A DNA stretch of 64,000 nucleotides from Virgibacillus ihumii (GCF_902726655.1 NZ_CACVAN010000001.1:1488001-1552000); one strand, 5' to 3'; numbered from the stretch's first letter, positions 19,228 through 30,736 are shown. A program made the numbers and translations. The notes: generated from the sequence alone by a model not told the origin.

Positions 19228-19614
19228 TTATTTGACTCCCTCACCATACTTTTTTACAACGGCGGCCGATACATCCGCAAATCCTTTTCCCATGCCGGAT
19301 TCAACAGCAGCAAGATAAGCACCTTCCATAATTGGCGCTTCCATCAGCTGCACATTTTCAATCTCGGCTAATTCCATTGCAAGTTCCGCATTCATTTTGG
19401 CGCTGCCGATATCATAGAAAAGCAAAACGCCGTTTCCGTGATCTGCCCGTTCGATTGCTTCCTGAATTTTACCGGCGTTTGTACCGATTTCATTGTCTTC
19501 AGTCCCGCCGGCAAGTTCAACAGGCACATCATGAATAACCTGGCGAATCATATCATAAATCCCTTCTGCAATCTTCGGACTATGTGATATCAACACCAAT
19601 CCAGTGTAGGCCAT
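19228..19614 (-). CDS. dhaM: PTS-dependent dihydroxyacetone kinase, phosphotransfer subunit DhaM
   Basis: EIIA-mannose-like domain of 128 residues with active His11 in LISHSPKIAEG. It takes phosphate from HPr and rephosphorylates the ADP held by DhaL. As usual in Firmicutes it is only the EIIA part, without fused HPr and EI domains. Its ATG overlaps the dhaL stop by one base (TGATG), behind AAAGGAGG. Confidence 0.93.
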   Translation of the reverse strand: MAYTGLVLISHSPKIAEGIYDMIRQVIHDVPVELAGGTEDNEIGTNAGKIQEAIERADHGNGVLLFYDIGSAKMNAELAMELAEIENVQLMEAPIMEGAYLAAVESGMGKGFADVSAAVVKKYGEGVK

Positions 19615-20237
19615 CACTGTTCGCCTCCTTTAACTGCTTCCGCCAGACCGGAAAAAATATAATACGATGTTGCAGCACCAGGGTCAATATGTCCGATTGA
19701 CTTTTCCTTGAAGTAGGAAGCTCTTCCCTTCGTCGCCATCATATCCTCTGTTTTCTCCATCGCTTGTCCAGCAGTTTCAGTAATCGCTTCAGGTAAAAAC
19801 TGTTCCGCGCTTGAAAAATAATCCTTCATCGGTGACCAGACATCCAGCATTGTTTTTTCTTCTTCGGTCGCTTTTCCCCGCTGTTTAATGCCTCTTACCG
19901 CCGCATCAAGTGCTGACGCAAAATCGGCAGGATCAAGTGACTCTTGTCCTTTGACAGCGGAGGACATTTTCAGAAATGCAGTTCCCAAAAGCGGACCGGA
20001 TGCACCGCCAACTTTTGATATCAATGTCGTCGCGGTGTCCTTCCATACATCCGCTATTGTCTGATACTCCTGTCCTGTGACTTTATTGACCACTTCCTGA
20101 AAACCTCTGGCCATGTTAATGCCATGGTCACCATCACCAATTGCCTGGTCAAGTTCAGTTAAATATGCTTTGTTTTCCTGTATAGTCGTATTGGATATTT
20201 CCAGCCATGCAACAACTTCTTTTACGGTCAGTTCCAT
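19614..20237 (-). CDS. dhaL: Dihydroxyacetone kinase subunit DhaL
   Basis: ADP/Mg-binding subunit, 207 residues. The Mg-binding aspartates are Asp30, Asp35 and Asp37 in DQAIGDGDHG, and the nucleotide loop follows at GGASGPLLGTAF. It transfers phosphate to dihydroxyacetone bound on DhaK. Fifteen bp separate it from dhaK. Confidence 0.95.
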   Translation of the reverse strand: MELTVKEVVAWLEISNTTIQENKAYLTELDQAIGDGDHGINMARGFQEVVNKVTGQEYQTIADVWKDTATTLISKVGGASGPLLGTAFLKMSSAVKGQESLDPADFASALDAAVRGIKQRGKATEEEKTMLDVWSPMKDYFSSAEQFLPEAITETAGQAMEKTEDMMATKGRASYFKEKSIGHIDPGAATSYYIFSGLAEAVKGGEQ

Positions 20238-20252
20238 ATTGCATTAATCCTT

Positions 20253-21245
20253 TCATGAGCGAAATGCTGATGCAATAGTCTCTGCATCCAATAATGCTTT
20301 AAGTTCATCATCAAGTTTCATTAACGTAACCGAACATCCTGCCATTTCCAGTGAGGTCATATATTCACCTATATATGTCCGGTACACATGAATACCTTTA
20401 TCTTTTAGTATTTGCTGAACTTTTTTATTTACAATGTACAATTCCATCTCGGGCGTCGCACCCAAGCCATTTATCATGACAGCAACTTCAGATCCCGAAT
20501 AATCCATATCACTTAGTACTTTTCCCGTTAGACGCTCGGCAATTTCATCAGCAGATTTCAGAGGTTCCCGCTCAATTCCGGGCTCGCCGTGAATACCGAT
20601 ACCGATTTCCATTTCATTTTCATCTAGTTCAAAACTTGGCTTACCTGCTTCAGGAACGATGCATGATGTCAGCGCCATGCCAATTGAACGTATATTTGCA
20701 ACTGCCTTATCCGCGACAGCTTTGACTTCCTTTAGTGAGGCTCCTTTTTCAGCCATCGCACCGACAGCTTTATGGACAAGTACAGTGCCGGCAATTCCTC
20801 TTCGCCCTGTTGTAAACGAACTGTCCTCGACAGCCACATCATCATTTACCACCACTTGTTCCACGTCAATGCCTTCCGTTTCGGCAAGTTCGGCAGCCAT
20901 TTCAAAATTAAGAACATCACCTGTGTAATTTTTAATAACTAAAAATACGCCATTTCCACTATCGACAGCTTTAATCGCTTCCAATACCTGATCAGGGGTT
21001 GGTGAGGTGAAAACTTCCCCGGATACGGCTGCATCAAGCATCCCTTTACCGACATAACCGGCATGGGCAGGTTCGTGTCCGCTTCCTCCACCACTTACAA
21101 TGCCTACTTTTCCCTCAACAGGGGAATCTTTTCTGACGATAACCGATGTCTCCGGGATCTGCTTTACCGCATCAGGATAAGCAGCAGCAATACCTGCCAC
21201 CATCTCACGGACAACTTCATTGGCGTTATTGATGATTTTCTTCAT
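20253..21245 (-). CDS. dhaK: Dihydroxyacetone kinase subunit DhaK
   Basis: Substrate-binding subunit of 330 residues. GGGSGHEPAHAGYVG (residues about 52-66) binds dihydroxyacetone, and His219 in GIGIHGEPG forms the covalent hemiaminal. With DhaL and DhaM it converts dihydroxyacetone to DHAP using phosphoenolpyruvate through the PTS. It lies 77 bp downstream of glpK, so glycerol and dihydroxyacetone use appear to be co-expressed. Confidence 0.96.
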   Translation of the reverse strand: MKKIINNANEVVREMVAGIAAAYPDAVKQIPETSVIVRKDSPVEGKVGIVSGGGSGHEPAHAGYVGKGMLDAAVSGEVFTSPTPDQVLEAIKAVDSGNGVFLVIKNYTGDVLNFEMAAELAETEGIDVEQVVVNDDVAVEDSSFTTGRRGIAGTVLVHKAVGAMAEKGASLKEVKAVADKAVANIRSIGMALTSCIVPEAGKPSFELDENEMEIGIGIHGEPGIEREPLKSADEIAERLTGKVLSDMDYSGSEVAVMINGLGATPEMELYIVNKKVQQILKDKGIHVYRTYIGEYMTSLEMAGCSVTLMKLDDELKALLDAETIASAFRS

Positions 21246-21322
21246 TATATCATCCCTCGCTTTCGGATATATGAAAGAGGGGATTCCTGATTAGCCTCAT
21301 TCATTCCCTCTTAAATAAAGTA

Positions 21323-23664
<2,342 letters not shown>

Positions 23665-23769
23665 GCAGATCATCTCCCTTAAGAATATGATGCGATTGAA
23701 AAGAACATGAGACTATCTCATCCAGAACGCTGTCTTCAATTCTCTCAATCTGACAATTATTCAAGCAAG

Positions 23770-23862
23770 AACAACAAAGACCCACACTTAATAGACAGAC
23801 CTCGTCCTGGAGGTTCTATTAAAGTGTGGGTCTCCGTATCTCCACCACGTTCTTAACTTGTA
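23770..23862 (-). promoter_or_regulatory. GlpP-controlled leader and terminator of glpF
   Basis: On the minus strand AGACCCACACTT (mirror arm 23822-23833) pairs with AAGTGTGGGTCT (23778-23789), with a further paired interior, followed by TTTGTTGTTCTT. The 30 bases ahead (23831-23860) are shared with the glpD leader. The glpP gene lies just upstream, which fits control by antitermination. Confidence 0.8.
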
Positions 23863-23868
23863 AAAACT

Positions 23869-23897
23869 ATTTTATCTTAAAGTGTAACCGCTGTCAA
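23869..23897 (-). promoter_or_regulatory. glpF promoter with overlapping cre box
   Basis: Reading the minus strand: TTGACA (23892-23897), 17-bp spacer, TAAAAT (23869-23874). A cre site TGTAACCGCTGTCA (plus strand, 23883-23896) covers the -35 and fits the CcpA consensus TGWNANCGNTNWCA at every defined position. CcpA should repress glpF when preferred sugars are present. Confidence 0.85.
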
Positions 23898-23924
23898 CTT
23901 TAATTTTTCCGTGCCTTCCAGAAT

Positions 23925-23958
23925 AAACAGACTGCCAAAATCAAATCGGCAGTCTGCT
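23925..23958 (-). terminator. glpP terminator
   Basis: CAGACTGCC (23928-23936) pairs with GGCAGTCTG (23948-23956); TTTATT follows on the minus strand. Confidence 0.75.
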
Positions 23959-23963
23959 TTTAA

Positions 23964-24506
23964 CTAATTCCATAATTTATTATTCGAGGTCGTCACAGCA
24001 ACAGCCCCTTGGGTTAACGCATTTTTCACCTCTTCAGATGAGCGGATCAGCCCTCCGGCGATAACTGGTTTATCCGTCTGTCCTGATAGTTCCTGTATGG
24101 CATCCGGAATAATACCGGGTAATACCTCAATACAATCCGGTTGAAACCGGTTGATCATTTTTATGTTCTGTTCAAGTGCATGGCTATCCAGCAGAAAGAC
24201 ACGCTGAATCGCCAAAAGTTTATGTTTCCTGGCGAGCTTGATAATATTGCCTCTTGTTGACAACACACCATGCGGTTTGATTTCACGGACAAGAAATTCC
24301 ATTCCATATTCGTCAGCCTTCAAACCCTGAATGAGATCAACATGAATTAACGCCTTCTTCCCCGCACGCTTGGTGTAATCCACCAGACTTTGCAGACGTG
24401 AAAGCCGCGTTTCCAGAAAAATGACATACTCATATTCGGATTCGAGTGCTTTTTCGAAATCCTTCATCCTCCGTATTGCCGGAATAATTCCCGCTGGTAC
24501 ATCCAT
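23964..24506 (-). CDS. glpP: Glycerol uptake operon antiterminator GlpP
   Basis: 180-residue RNA-binding antiterminator that responds to glycerol-3-phosphate. Family motifs seen: IHVDLIQGLKADEYG, LSTRGNIIKLA, IQRVFLLDSHAL, IEVLPGIIPD and the C-terminal AVTTSNNKLW. ATG 24506 has AAGGTGG upstream; the in-frame GTG at 24518 lacks a site. It lies directly behind yvoF and ahead of the glpF promoter, so it may be transcribed from the yvoD-ppaX-yvoF operon. Confidence 0.95.
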   Translation of the reverse strand: MDVPAGIIPAIRRMKDFEKALESEYEYVIFLETRLSRLQSLVDYTKRAGKKALIHVDLIQGLKADEYGMEFLVREIKPHGVLSTRGNIIKLARKHKLLAIQRVFLLDSHALEQNIKMINRFQPDCIEVLPGIIPDAIQELSGQTDKPVIAGGLIRSSEEVKNALTQGAVAVTTSNNKLWN

Positions 24507-24519
24507 TTTAAAAACCACC

Positions 24520-25038
24520 TTACAGCGAATTTTCTTCCATCCGCTTTTCCATTTCCTCTTTTGTATAAATTAGTTTCATCGGATTACCGCCAACAAATGC
24601 ACCTGCTGGCACATCCTTATGCACCAGTGTTCCGGCCGAAACAATTGCCCCGTCACCGATTGTTACTCCGGGGAGCACTGTCGAATTCGCCCCGATCATT
24701 ACTTCATTCCCAATAATAACTTCACCAATCCGATACTCTTTTATCAAATATTCATGTGCCAGAATGGTTGTATTGTAGCCAATAACGCTGTTGGCGCCAA
24801 CAGTTATTTTTTCGGGAAACATAATATCCGGCATCACCATCAAGGCAAACGATGTCTTTTGACCAATTGCCATACGCAGAAATGTCCGGTAGATCCAATT
24901 CTTGGCTGCAAGAAATGGCGTGTATCGGGCAACCTGAATAAAAATAAAGTTTTTGGCCACTTTCAAAAATGGCACCGTCTTATAGATCTGCCACAATGAA
25001 TTGGCATTTTTGACATGGTAACGCTCGGTTTTACGCAT
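24520..25038 (-). CDS. yvoF: Acyltransferase of the left-handed beta-helix family, YvoF
   Basis: 172 residues. Hexapeptide repeats dominate the second half ([39 protein letters not shown]) and the end has the usual GNPMKLIY. An N-terminal region with hydrophobic helices precedes them. Probably an O-acetyltransferase of a sugar or cell-surface compound; the substrate is unknown. It follows ppaX by 3 bp as in B. subtilis. Confidence 0.85.
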   Translation of the reverse strand: MRKTERYHVKNANSLWQIYKTVPFLKVAKNFIFIQVARYTPFLAAKNWIYRTFLRMAIGQKTSFALMVMPDIMFPEKITVGANSVIGYNTTILAHEYLIKEYRIGEVIIGNEVMIGANSTVLPGVTIGDGAIVSAGTLVHKDVPAGAFVGGNPMKLIYTKEEMEKRMEENSL

Positions 25039-25041
25039 GTG

Positions 25042-25677
25042 TCACACTCCTGCAATTTTCAGTAGATCCAGCATATCATCCAGCATGTATGTTGGATTGT
25101 ACGTCAGCAGTTTCTCCTTGCCTTTTATTGACCAGGCCACCCCGGCTGTCCGGGCACCGGCATTTTTTCCGGCATCAATATCATGTTGATTATCTCCGAC
25201 CATCAACGTTGAGTCGGCATCTGCATTCATTTCCTGCATTGCCATTTTAATCGGTTCAGGATCCGGTTTGGCATTTGTAACATCATCCAATGTAATAATG
25301 GTTTCAAAATAACGGTCCAAACCGGTTACCTTCAATCCCATATCAACAGTGTGACGCATTTTTGTTGTTACGATACCGATTTTTTTATTACGTTCCTGCA
25401 ATGCTTCGAGCGTTGCTGCAACATTCGGAAAAGCCGTTACAAAATGATCATGGTGATGCAGATTATGCTGCCGGTACGTTGCAACCATTTCGTCAGCACG
25501 GTTCGCATCAACCTGCAGAAAAGAGTCCCGTAATGGCGGTCCGATAAATTCAGCTGCATCCGTTCGTGAGAGTTCTTTTCCATATTGTTTGAATGTATGC
25601 ATAAAGGATTCTATGATTAGTTCATTTGTATCGATCAATGTTCCATCAAGATCAAAGAGTATTGTACGAATGTTCAT
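25042..25677 (-). CDS. ppaX: Pyrophosphatase PpaX
   Basis: HAD-superfamily hydrolase of 211 residues: motif I FDLDGTLIDT, motif II near VTTKMR, and motif III VGDNQHDIDAG. In B. subtilis PpaX removes the pyrophosphate that HprK/P releases when it dephosphorylates Ser46-P HPr, which fits the nearby hprK. ATG 25677 has GGAAGG 9 nt upstream. Its 5' end overlaps the 3' end of yvoD by 26 bp. Confidence 0.92.
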   Translation of the reverse strand: MNIRTILFDLDGTLIDTNELIIESFMHTFKQYGKELSRTDAAEFIGPPLRDSFLQVDANRADEMVATYRQHNLHHHDHFVTAFPNVAATLEALQERNKKIGIVTTKMRHTVDMGLKVTGLDRYFETIITLDDVTNAKPDPEPIKMAMQEMNADADSTLMVGDNQHDIDAGKNAGARTAGVAWSIKGKEKLLTYNPTYMLDDMLDLLKIAGV

Positions 25678-26611
25678 GTGATGTTTCCTTCCTTTTTCGA
25701 TTATCGATCCGTTTCCAGACATATGCTACCACCATCGTCAGCAAAATAGCCGTCACCAGCCGAATCAGCAGTAATGGCAAGACAGGTATTCCAAGGGGTA
25801 TAAACACAAGTGTATCCTCAACAACCGCATGGCACGAGACCAGAAAAATCAATGCCAGATACATATCGCGGCGGGAAACACCATCCTCTTCAACAGCCTG
25901 AATCATCATCCCGGCCCCATAGGCAAGTCCAATCGTCAGACCGGTCACAAGTGTCATCGAAGTATTCTTATCCATGCCAAGCAATTTTGTAAACGGCGCA
26001 AGTTTATCAGAAATCACATCAAGCCAGCCGATTTCCCGGAAAAACTGCATGATCATCATCAACGGTATAACAATAAGCGCGAGTTGCACCACTGCAAGAA
26101 ATGCTGTCTGCACCCCTTGAATGATAATTTCACTCCATCCGTCGGGGACTACTCCTGATTTGGATATCAAGCCATATTCCGCCATTTCCTTTCCGCCATT
26201 CCAAAACAGATTAATCACGATGGCAGAAAATATGGCCAATGAAATCCGAATTCCGGTAATCAGCCACCCATTGACACCCACTTTGGACGCCACGGTCGAC
26301 TCAATAAACAGGTTGTGGGAAAATGACATCATAACAGCTAAAATGAAGACTTCTTTTACTGTAAAATCAAACGAAACAATGGCTGCAATCCCTGCGTACA
26401 GGTTTAATGCATTTCCCAGTACAAGCGGCACAGCTGCTTCCCCGGAAAGCCCAATTAGCGCCATGAAAGGACTTATTTGCTCAATCATCCAAGGCAATAC
26501 TGGTGTATGTTGTAAAATGGTTACTATCAGGGTCACCGGAAAAATAACCTTTCCCAATGCCCATGTCACTTTTATTCCCTGCTGTAAACCACGAAATAAT
26601 ATCCCTTTCAA
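25652..26611 (-). CDS. yvoD: Nucleoside-recognition (Gate) domain membrane protein YvoD
   Basis: 319-residue membrane protein with about eight TM helices and two Gate-like halves (the sequence around GEAAVPLVLGNALNLY and later GLTIGLAYGAG). Function unknown; related to the SpmA/SpmB type. It lies between lgt and ppaX, the order in B. subtilis, and overlaps ppaX. Confidence 0.88.
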   Translation of the reverse strand: MKGILFRGLQQGIKVTWALGKVIFPVTLIVTILQHTPVLPWMIEQISPFMALIGLSGEAAVPLVLGNALNLYAGIAAIVSFDFTVKEVFILAVMMSFSHNLFIESTVASKVGVNGWLITGIRISLAIFSAIVINLFWNGGKEMAEYGLISKSGVVPDGWSEIIIQGVQTAFLAVVQLALIVIPLMMIMQFFREIGWLDVISDKLAPFTKLLGMDKNTSMTLVTGLTIGLAYGAGMMIQAVEEDGVSRRDMYLALIFLVSCHAVVEDTLVFIPLGIPVLPLLLIRLVTAILLTMVVAYVWKRIDNRKRKETSHEHSYNTL

Positions 26612-26637
26612 GTGATCAACCTTCTTTCTGTAATTGC

Positions 26638-27474
26638 TTATTTCTTGATTTTTTTGCCGTCATAACGACGTTTAGCCATTCCTGATGCACGACGGTAAAT
26701 CATCAGACCGGCAGCAAAAATAATCAGAACGATAGAAATAAGTTGGGCCATGCGTATATCGGTTCCTGGAACATACAGGCTATCCATTCGCATTCCTTCA
26801 ATAAAGAAACGACCAGCTGAATAAGCAATCACATAACTAAGGAACACTTCACCACGTACTGGATTGTATCTGCGCAATACGAGCAGAAATACGAAAATCA
26901 GTACATTCCAAAGTGACTCATACAAAAATGTCGGATGATACATCGTACCTTCAATGCACATTTGATTCATAATGAAATCCGGCAAATACTGAAGGAAATT
27001 ATTATATACCGCTTCTGAGACCGGACCACCATGTGCCTCCTGGTTCATAAAATTACCCCAGCGCCCAATCGCCTGACCGAGAATCAGACTTGGTGCAATA
27101 ATATCAGCCAATTGCCAGAATGATACGTTTTTAACGCGTGTATAAATAATTGCCGTTAACACAGAACCAATCAGTGCTCCGTGAATCGCGATACCGCCTT
27201 CCCAGACCGCAAAAACATCCCACCATGGTGCACCGGCATACCTGTCCCATTCGAAAATCACATAATAAATACGCGCGAATATAATGGCAGCCGGAATGGC
27301 AAACACAATCAAATCAATAACCAAATCTTTATCAAGTCCAAGCCGATCCGATTCTCTAGTTGCTAAATACAAACCTATAAAAACACCAAAAGCTATTATT
27401 ACGCCATACCAGTAAATAGTTAATGGACCGAGTTCGAGAAACACGCGGTCCAGTGAAGGTGCATTACAACTCAA
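26638..27474 (-). CDS. lgt: Prolipoprotein diacylglyceryl transferase
   Basis: Integral membrane enzyme that adds diacylglycerol to the lipobox cysteine of prolipoproteins. 278 residues with seven or so TM segments and the signature [14 protein letters not shown], in which the Arg and Asn are catalytic. The start is TTG 27474 behind GGAGCTGG. Several predicted lipoproteins in this window (35889, 43378, 58827) would be its clients. Follows hprK by 12 bp. Confidence 0.96.
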   Translation of the reverse strand: MSCNAPSLDRVFLELGPLTIYWYGVIIAFGVFIGLYLATRESDRLGLDKDLVIDLIVFAIPAAIIFARIYYVIFEWDRYAGAPWWDVFAVWEGGIAIHGALIGSVLTAIIYTRVKNVSFWQLADIIAPSLILGQAIGRWGNFMNQEAHGGPVSEAVYNNFLQYLPDFIMNQMCIEGTMYHPTFLYESLWNVLIFVFLLVLRRYNPVRGEVFLSYVIAYSAGRFFIEGMRMDSLYVPGTDIRMAQLISIVLIIFAAGLMIYRRASGMAKRRYDGKKIKK

Positions 27475-27486
27475 TAAAACCAGCTC

Positions 27487-28422
27487 CTATTCCGTTTCAT
27501 CTTTTCCCTGATCGATCATAGTTGTCAGCCGTTCGGAAAATTCTTCTGCAGCATTTACTCCCATCCGCTTCAATCTGAAGTTCATTGCCGCAACTTCAAT
27601 AATAACGGCAAGGTTTCTTCCCGGGCGGACCGGAATGGTTGCTTTTGGCAGGCTGACATCCATTATTTTCATCGTTTCCTCATCAAGACCAAGCCGGTCA
27701 TATTGCTTATTCGAATCCCACAGTTCTAAATTAATAATCAAGGATATTTTCTTATGACTGCGAACCGCACCTGCGCCAAACAGAGTCATAACATTAATAA
27801 TTCCAAGCCCCCGAATCTCCAGAAGGTGTTCAATCAAAGGCGGAGGATTCCCAATCAATCTGTCATAATCTTCCTGTCGAATTTCTACACTGTCATCAGC
27901 TATCAATCTGTGACCACGTTTAACCAATTCCAACGCCGTTTCACTTTTACCGACGCCACTTTGTCCGGTTATCAATACGCCCACACCGTAAATATCAACC
28001 AACACACCATGGATTGCTGTAAATGGTGCAAATTTTGCCTCAAGATAATTTGTCAGTCTGCTGATGACGCGGGTCGTTGTTCGCGGAGAATGTAAAATGG
28101 GTACACCGGATTCATTCGCCGCATCGAGCATAACATGTGGAATCTCCATACCTCGTGAAATAACAATACACGGTGTAACATCCGTACATAACTGTTCCAT
28201 ACGCTCTTTTTGATGTACATCGTTTAAATCCAAAAAATACGCCATCTCCGTTTTTCCAATTAGTTGCAGACGTTCTTTCGGATAGTAATCAATATAACCG
28301 GTCATCTCAATTCCCGGCCTCGAAATATCACTTGTGGTAATCTCTCTATGTATTCCATCTTCCCCTGCAACAAGGGTTAAATTAAAATTTTCCAGCAAAT
28401 CTTTTGTCCGAACTTTTGCCAT
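27487..28422 (-). CDS. hprK: HPr kinase/phosphorylase
   Basis: Bifunctional sensor of carbon status: phosphorylates HPr and Crh on Ser46 with ATP or pyrophosphate, and reverses this with inorganic phosphate. 311 residues. Catalytic His139, Walker A GQSGVGKS (153-160), and the family signature [11 protein letters not shown]. First gene of the hprK-lgt-yvoD-ppaX operon. Confidence 0.97.
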   Translation of the reverse strand: MAKVRTKDLLENFNLTLVAGEDGIHREITTSDISRPGIEMTGYIDYYPKERLQLIGKTEMAYFLDLNDVHQKERMEQLCTDVTPCIVISRGMEIPHVMLDAANESGVPILHSPRTTTRVISRLTNYLEAKFAPFTAIHGVLVDIYGVGVLITGQSGVGKSETALELVKRGHRLIADDSVEIRQEDYDRLIGNPPPLIEHLLEIRGLGIINVMTLFGAGAVRSHKKISLIINLELWDSNKQYDRLGLDEETMKIMDVSLPKATIPVRPGRNLAVIIEVAAMNFRLKRMGVNAAEEFSERLTTMIDQGKDETE

Positions 28423-28460
28423 TTTTGTAACCTCCAGTTGATTCCCAGATACTGATGTTT

Positions 28461-28487
28461 ATTGTAGCATATTTTTGGTCATGTCAA
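28461..28487 (-). promoter_or_regulatory. Likely hprK promoter
   Basis: Minus strand: TTGACA (28482-28487), 15 bp, then TACAAT (28461-28466) with an upstream TG (extended -10). The short spacer is unusual. Confidence 0.5.
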
Positions 28488-28541
28488 TACAGGCAAAGTT
28501 CTGATGGATGTTGTTCGGGCAGAAAAGGTATGAAAATAATA

Positions 28542-28602
28542 GGAAACTTGGCTTATCGCCAAGCCATTATGGCGAAAGCCTTAGTTGCACTTATGCAGTA
28601 AG
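28542..28602 (+). repeat. Two-hairpin dispersed repeat, copy 2 (cut short)
   Basis: First stem GGCTTATCGCC/GGCGAAAGCC and the linker TTAGTTGCACTTATGCAG are present; the second hairpin is missing because the Bacillaceae repeat begins immediately after GTAAG. The stem differs in sequence from the other copies but still pairs. Confidence 0.75.
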
Positions 28603-28655
28603 GGGCTGGGACAAAACAAATATATGTATAAGAAAAGACGAACAATACTCTATTT

Positions 28656-28775
28656 TAGCGGAGGAAATATGCGTAGACTCCTGCGGGAGGAAAGGCCTAG
28701 ATGAGACTCTGAGTGCGTAGCACGAAGAGGCTCAACAGCCGCCCGCGGAAAGCGAAGTATATTTCCGGAGCGGCT
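28656..28775 (+). repeat. Bacillaceae-type 120-bp dispersed repeat, copy A
   Basis: 120 bp beginning TAGCGGAGGAAATAT and ending TCCGGAGCGGCT, matching copy B (38005-38124) at 116 of 120 positions. It is flanked by an outer imperfect inverted repeat (ACGAA at the left, TTCGT at the right). I recall similar sequences as common intergenic elements in Bacillaceae genomes. Confidence 0.85.
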
Positions 28776-28813
28776 AAATTCCTCAATTAAGTTAATTCGT
28801 ATTTTCTTTTGAT

Positions 28814-28845
28814 AAAAATAAATCGCAGGCCCTGCCATGCGATTT
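28814..28845 (-). terminator. yvlD terminator
   Basis: AAATCGCA/TGCGATTT stem (28820-28827, 28838-28845) followed by T-rich sequence on the minus strand; it overlaps the yvlD stop. Confidence 0.7.
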
Positions 28846-29206
28846 ATCGTTCCGTTACTGTATCCCGCACTAACCGGTTCAACAGTAAATTCAGTATGGA
28901 AATGATGACTGCTGCAAATAACGCAGTCCAGAACCCTTCTATCACAAACGATTCATCCATTATTCCCTGTGTAATCATTAATGTGATTGCATTGATGACA
29001 AACAAAAATAAGCCAAGTGTCACAACCGTAATCGGCAGCGTCAAAACAATCAGGATCGGCTTCACGATTATATTCAAAACGGCCAGAATGACACTCGCCA
29101 GCAATGCAGTTCCAAAACCATCAACATGGAAGCCATCAAATAATTGAGCAACGGCAATCAATGCAACCGCATTAAGTAAAATCGATATGAACCACCGAAG
29201 CAGCAT
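28844..29206 (-). CDS. yvlD: Phage holin family IV-type membrane protein YvlD
   Basis: 120 residues, four TM helices (about 3-20, 28-48, 56-78, 90-110), the pattern of the Phage_holin_4_2/YvlD family. ATG 29206 follows GGAGGT and overlaps the preceding stop by one base. In B. subtilis yvlABCD is a membrane-stress operon of the phage-shock type, induced by lipid II-targeting agents under sigma-W; here only yvlC and yvlD are present. Confidence 0.85.
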   Translation of the reverse strand: MLLRWFISILLNAVALIAVAQLFDGFHVDGFGTALLASVILAVLNIIVKPILIVLTLPITVVTLGLFLFVINAITLMITQGIMDESFVIEGFWTALFAAVIISILNLLLNRLVRDTVTER

Positions 29207-29400
29207 CAACTTACCTCCCGCTCTTTTGGTATAACAAAAATGCAAATAATATACATTATAATACCCAACGGACCAAGTAAAATACTTGCTGCAAACAACA
29301 GCCGGACAATAGTCGGATTGATACGAAAATATTCTGCGATGCCTGCACAGACACCTGCCAGTATTCGCTTCGATTCTGACCGGTAAAGTCGTTTAGACAT
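29206..29400 (-). CDS. yvlC: PspC-domain protein YvlC
   Basis: 64 residues: RLYRSESKRILAGVCAGIAEYF and then a TM helix is the PspC domain. It is a small membrane protein of the envelope stress response. Coupled to yvlD by a one-base overlap. No PspA gene is seen nearby. Confidence 0.9.
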   Translation of the reverse strand: MSKRLYRSESKRILAGVCAGIAEYFRINPTIVRLLFAASILLGPLGIIMYIICIFVIPKEREVS

Positions 29401-29420
29401 ACAAATACGCTCCCTATACG

Positions 29421-30092
29421 TTATTTTTCATAGTTCCATATGAAAAAATGTTCTTTTCCCAAGTGCTTTTTAGCTTCTTCACGCAGTTCACCATTTTTAT
29501 TGCGACTGTTTCGGATATTGTTCAGCACACCGCTTGCCTGGGATTTATGGGAAAGAATCGCTTCCATCTTTTCATCAAAAAACATGGTAACATCATTCTG
29601 AACTTCAGGAATCCCAATTTCATCATAATAACTGTTGGTTATAGCCTGTGCCCAAACAGTCGGACGTTCTTCCGAATCCATCAGCCGTACAGCTTCTACA
29701 GCAGCTGCTCCAAGCGCATTATGATCCGGATGTACCGCATGCTCCGGGTAATGTGTAATAACGAGACTTGGTTTAATTTCCTCCAGCATATTTCTTAAAT
29801 GTCTGGCGACTTCATCCCTGTCTTCAAATTCAATGGTTTTGTCACGATAACCGAGCATACGCAAGTCAATATCCAATTTATTGCAGGCTTCCAGAAGTTC
29901 TTCTTTTCTGATTTCCGGAAGGACTTCCCGGTTGGCAAACGTAGGATTCCCCATATTTCTGCCCATTTCACCAAGTGTCCCGCATAAATACGTCACCGGT
30001 ACACCTTCCCGACGAAATTTAGTAATCGTTCCAGCAGCTCCGAATGATTCATCGTCCGGGTGCGGATAGATTACAACAACATGTTTTTCCAC
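29421..30092 (-). CDS. bshB2: Bacillithiol biosynthesis deacetylase BshB2
   Basis: PIG-L/LmbE zinc deacetylase of about 223 residues: metal motif PHPDDE (residue about 11) and the third ligand in HPDHNALG. It removes acetyl from GlcNAc-malate in bacillithiol synthesis; BshB2 (YojG) is the partly redundant form. GTG 30092 behind AAGGTG is preferred, but GTG 30101 is possible. It sits next to the yojF-like gene, as yojG does in B. subtilis. Confidence 0.88.
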   Translation of the reverse strand: MEKHVVVIYPHPDDESFGAAGTITKFRREGVPVTYLCGTLGEMGRNMGNPTFANREVLPEIRKEELLEACNKLDIDLRMLGYRDKTIEFEDRDEVARHLRNMLEEIKPSLVITHYPEHAVHPDHNALGAAAVEAVRLMDSEERPTVWAQAITNSYYDEIGIPEVQNDVTMFFDEKMEAILSHKSQASGVLNNIRNSRNKNGELREEAKKHLGKEHFFIWNYEK

Positions 30093-30115
30093 CTGTATCA
30101 CCTTATCCCTTCACA

Positions 30116-30469
30116 TTAATACCGAAATGGTGTTTCACTAACCTGGAGTGATACCATCAGCCGGCCTTCCCGATCATGTCCTGCAAGCAATAACTGATTA
30201 TCATTATGAATCGTCCAGTCCGTCAGACCTTCCGCATAAATCCATCCGATATCCATTTTTAACCCTGCTCGATATGTTTTGCCATTTCCAACGATCTTTG
30301 CCTGCGAAAATTTCACTTTCGCATTACGAATATACGCTCCTACTGTATATGCTTTATCATCAAAATGACTGGCATAAGCTCCGTTTGTCGTTTCAAGATG
30401 AACATATACATCCTTATTTACAAAACTCTCCAGCCATTCCTGCACTTCCGTTTGTTGAATTGGTTTCAT
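30116..30469 (-). CDS. yojF: YojF-family protein
   Basis: 117 residues of the DUF1806 family. Starts MKPIQQTEVQ at ATG 30469 with GGGAGGA upstream; the longer frame to 30610 lacks conservation. Contains YVHLETTNGAYASH and a C-terminal SLQVSETPF, as in YojF. Function unknown, always next to bshB2, so a link to bacillithiol is reasonable inference. Confidence 0.88.
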   Translation of the reverse strand: MKPIQQTEVQEWLESFVNKDVYVHLETTNGAYASHFDDKAYTVGAYIRNAKVKFSQAKIVGNGKTYRAGLKMDIGWIYAEGLTDWTIHNDNQLLLAGHDREGRLMVSLQVSETPFRY

Positions 30470-30617
30470 CAGTTTGTTCCTCCCTGCTTCCCCGTCTCTT
30501 TTCACCTTACCGAAACACCCGTCATGCGTCAAAAAATCTGTCCGGAAAACGAGTGTTGTCCGCTTCCCACGTACCTGGCGATATAATTGCTGTTCTATCG
30601 ATATAGCCATTCTTCTG

Positions 30618-30700
30618 CTTAGAAAACCTGATTGTCACTAAGCCTTTAGGTCACGGCCTTAGTTGCACTTATACGGTAAGAAAGTTTTATACTTTTTGAT
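30618..30700 (+). repeat. Two-hairpin dispersed repeat, copy 3
   Basis: Conserved AAGCCTTTAGG and linker TTAGTTGCACTTATACGG, followed by AAGAAAGTTTTATACTTTTT. Lies downstream of uvrA and upstream of yojF. Confidence 0.75.
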
Positions 30701-30703
30701 ATG

Positions 30704-30736
30704 CCAAAAAAACAGTGAATCCACTCTCAGACTCAC
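30704..30736 (-). terminator. uvrA terminator
   Basis: CAGTGA (30711-30716) pairs with TCACTG (30731-30736) with partial inner pairing, followed on the minus strand by seven T. Confidence 0.7.
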
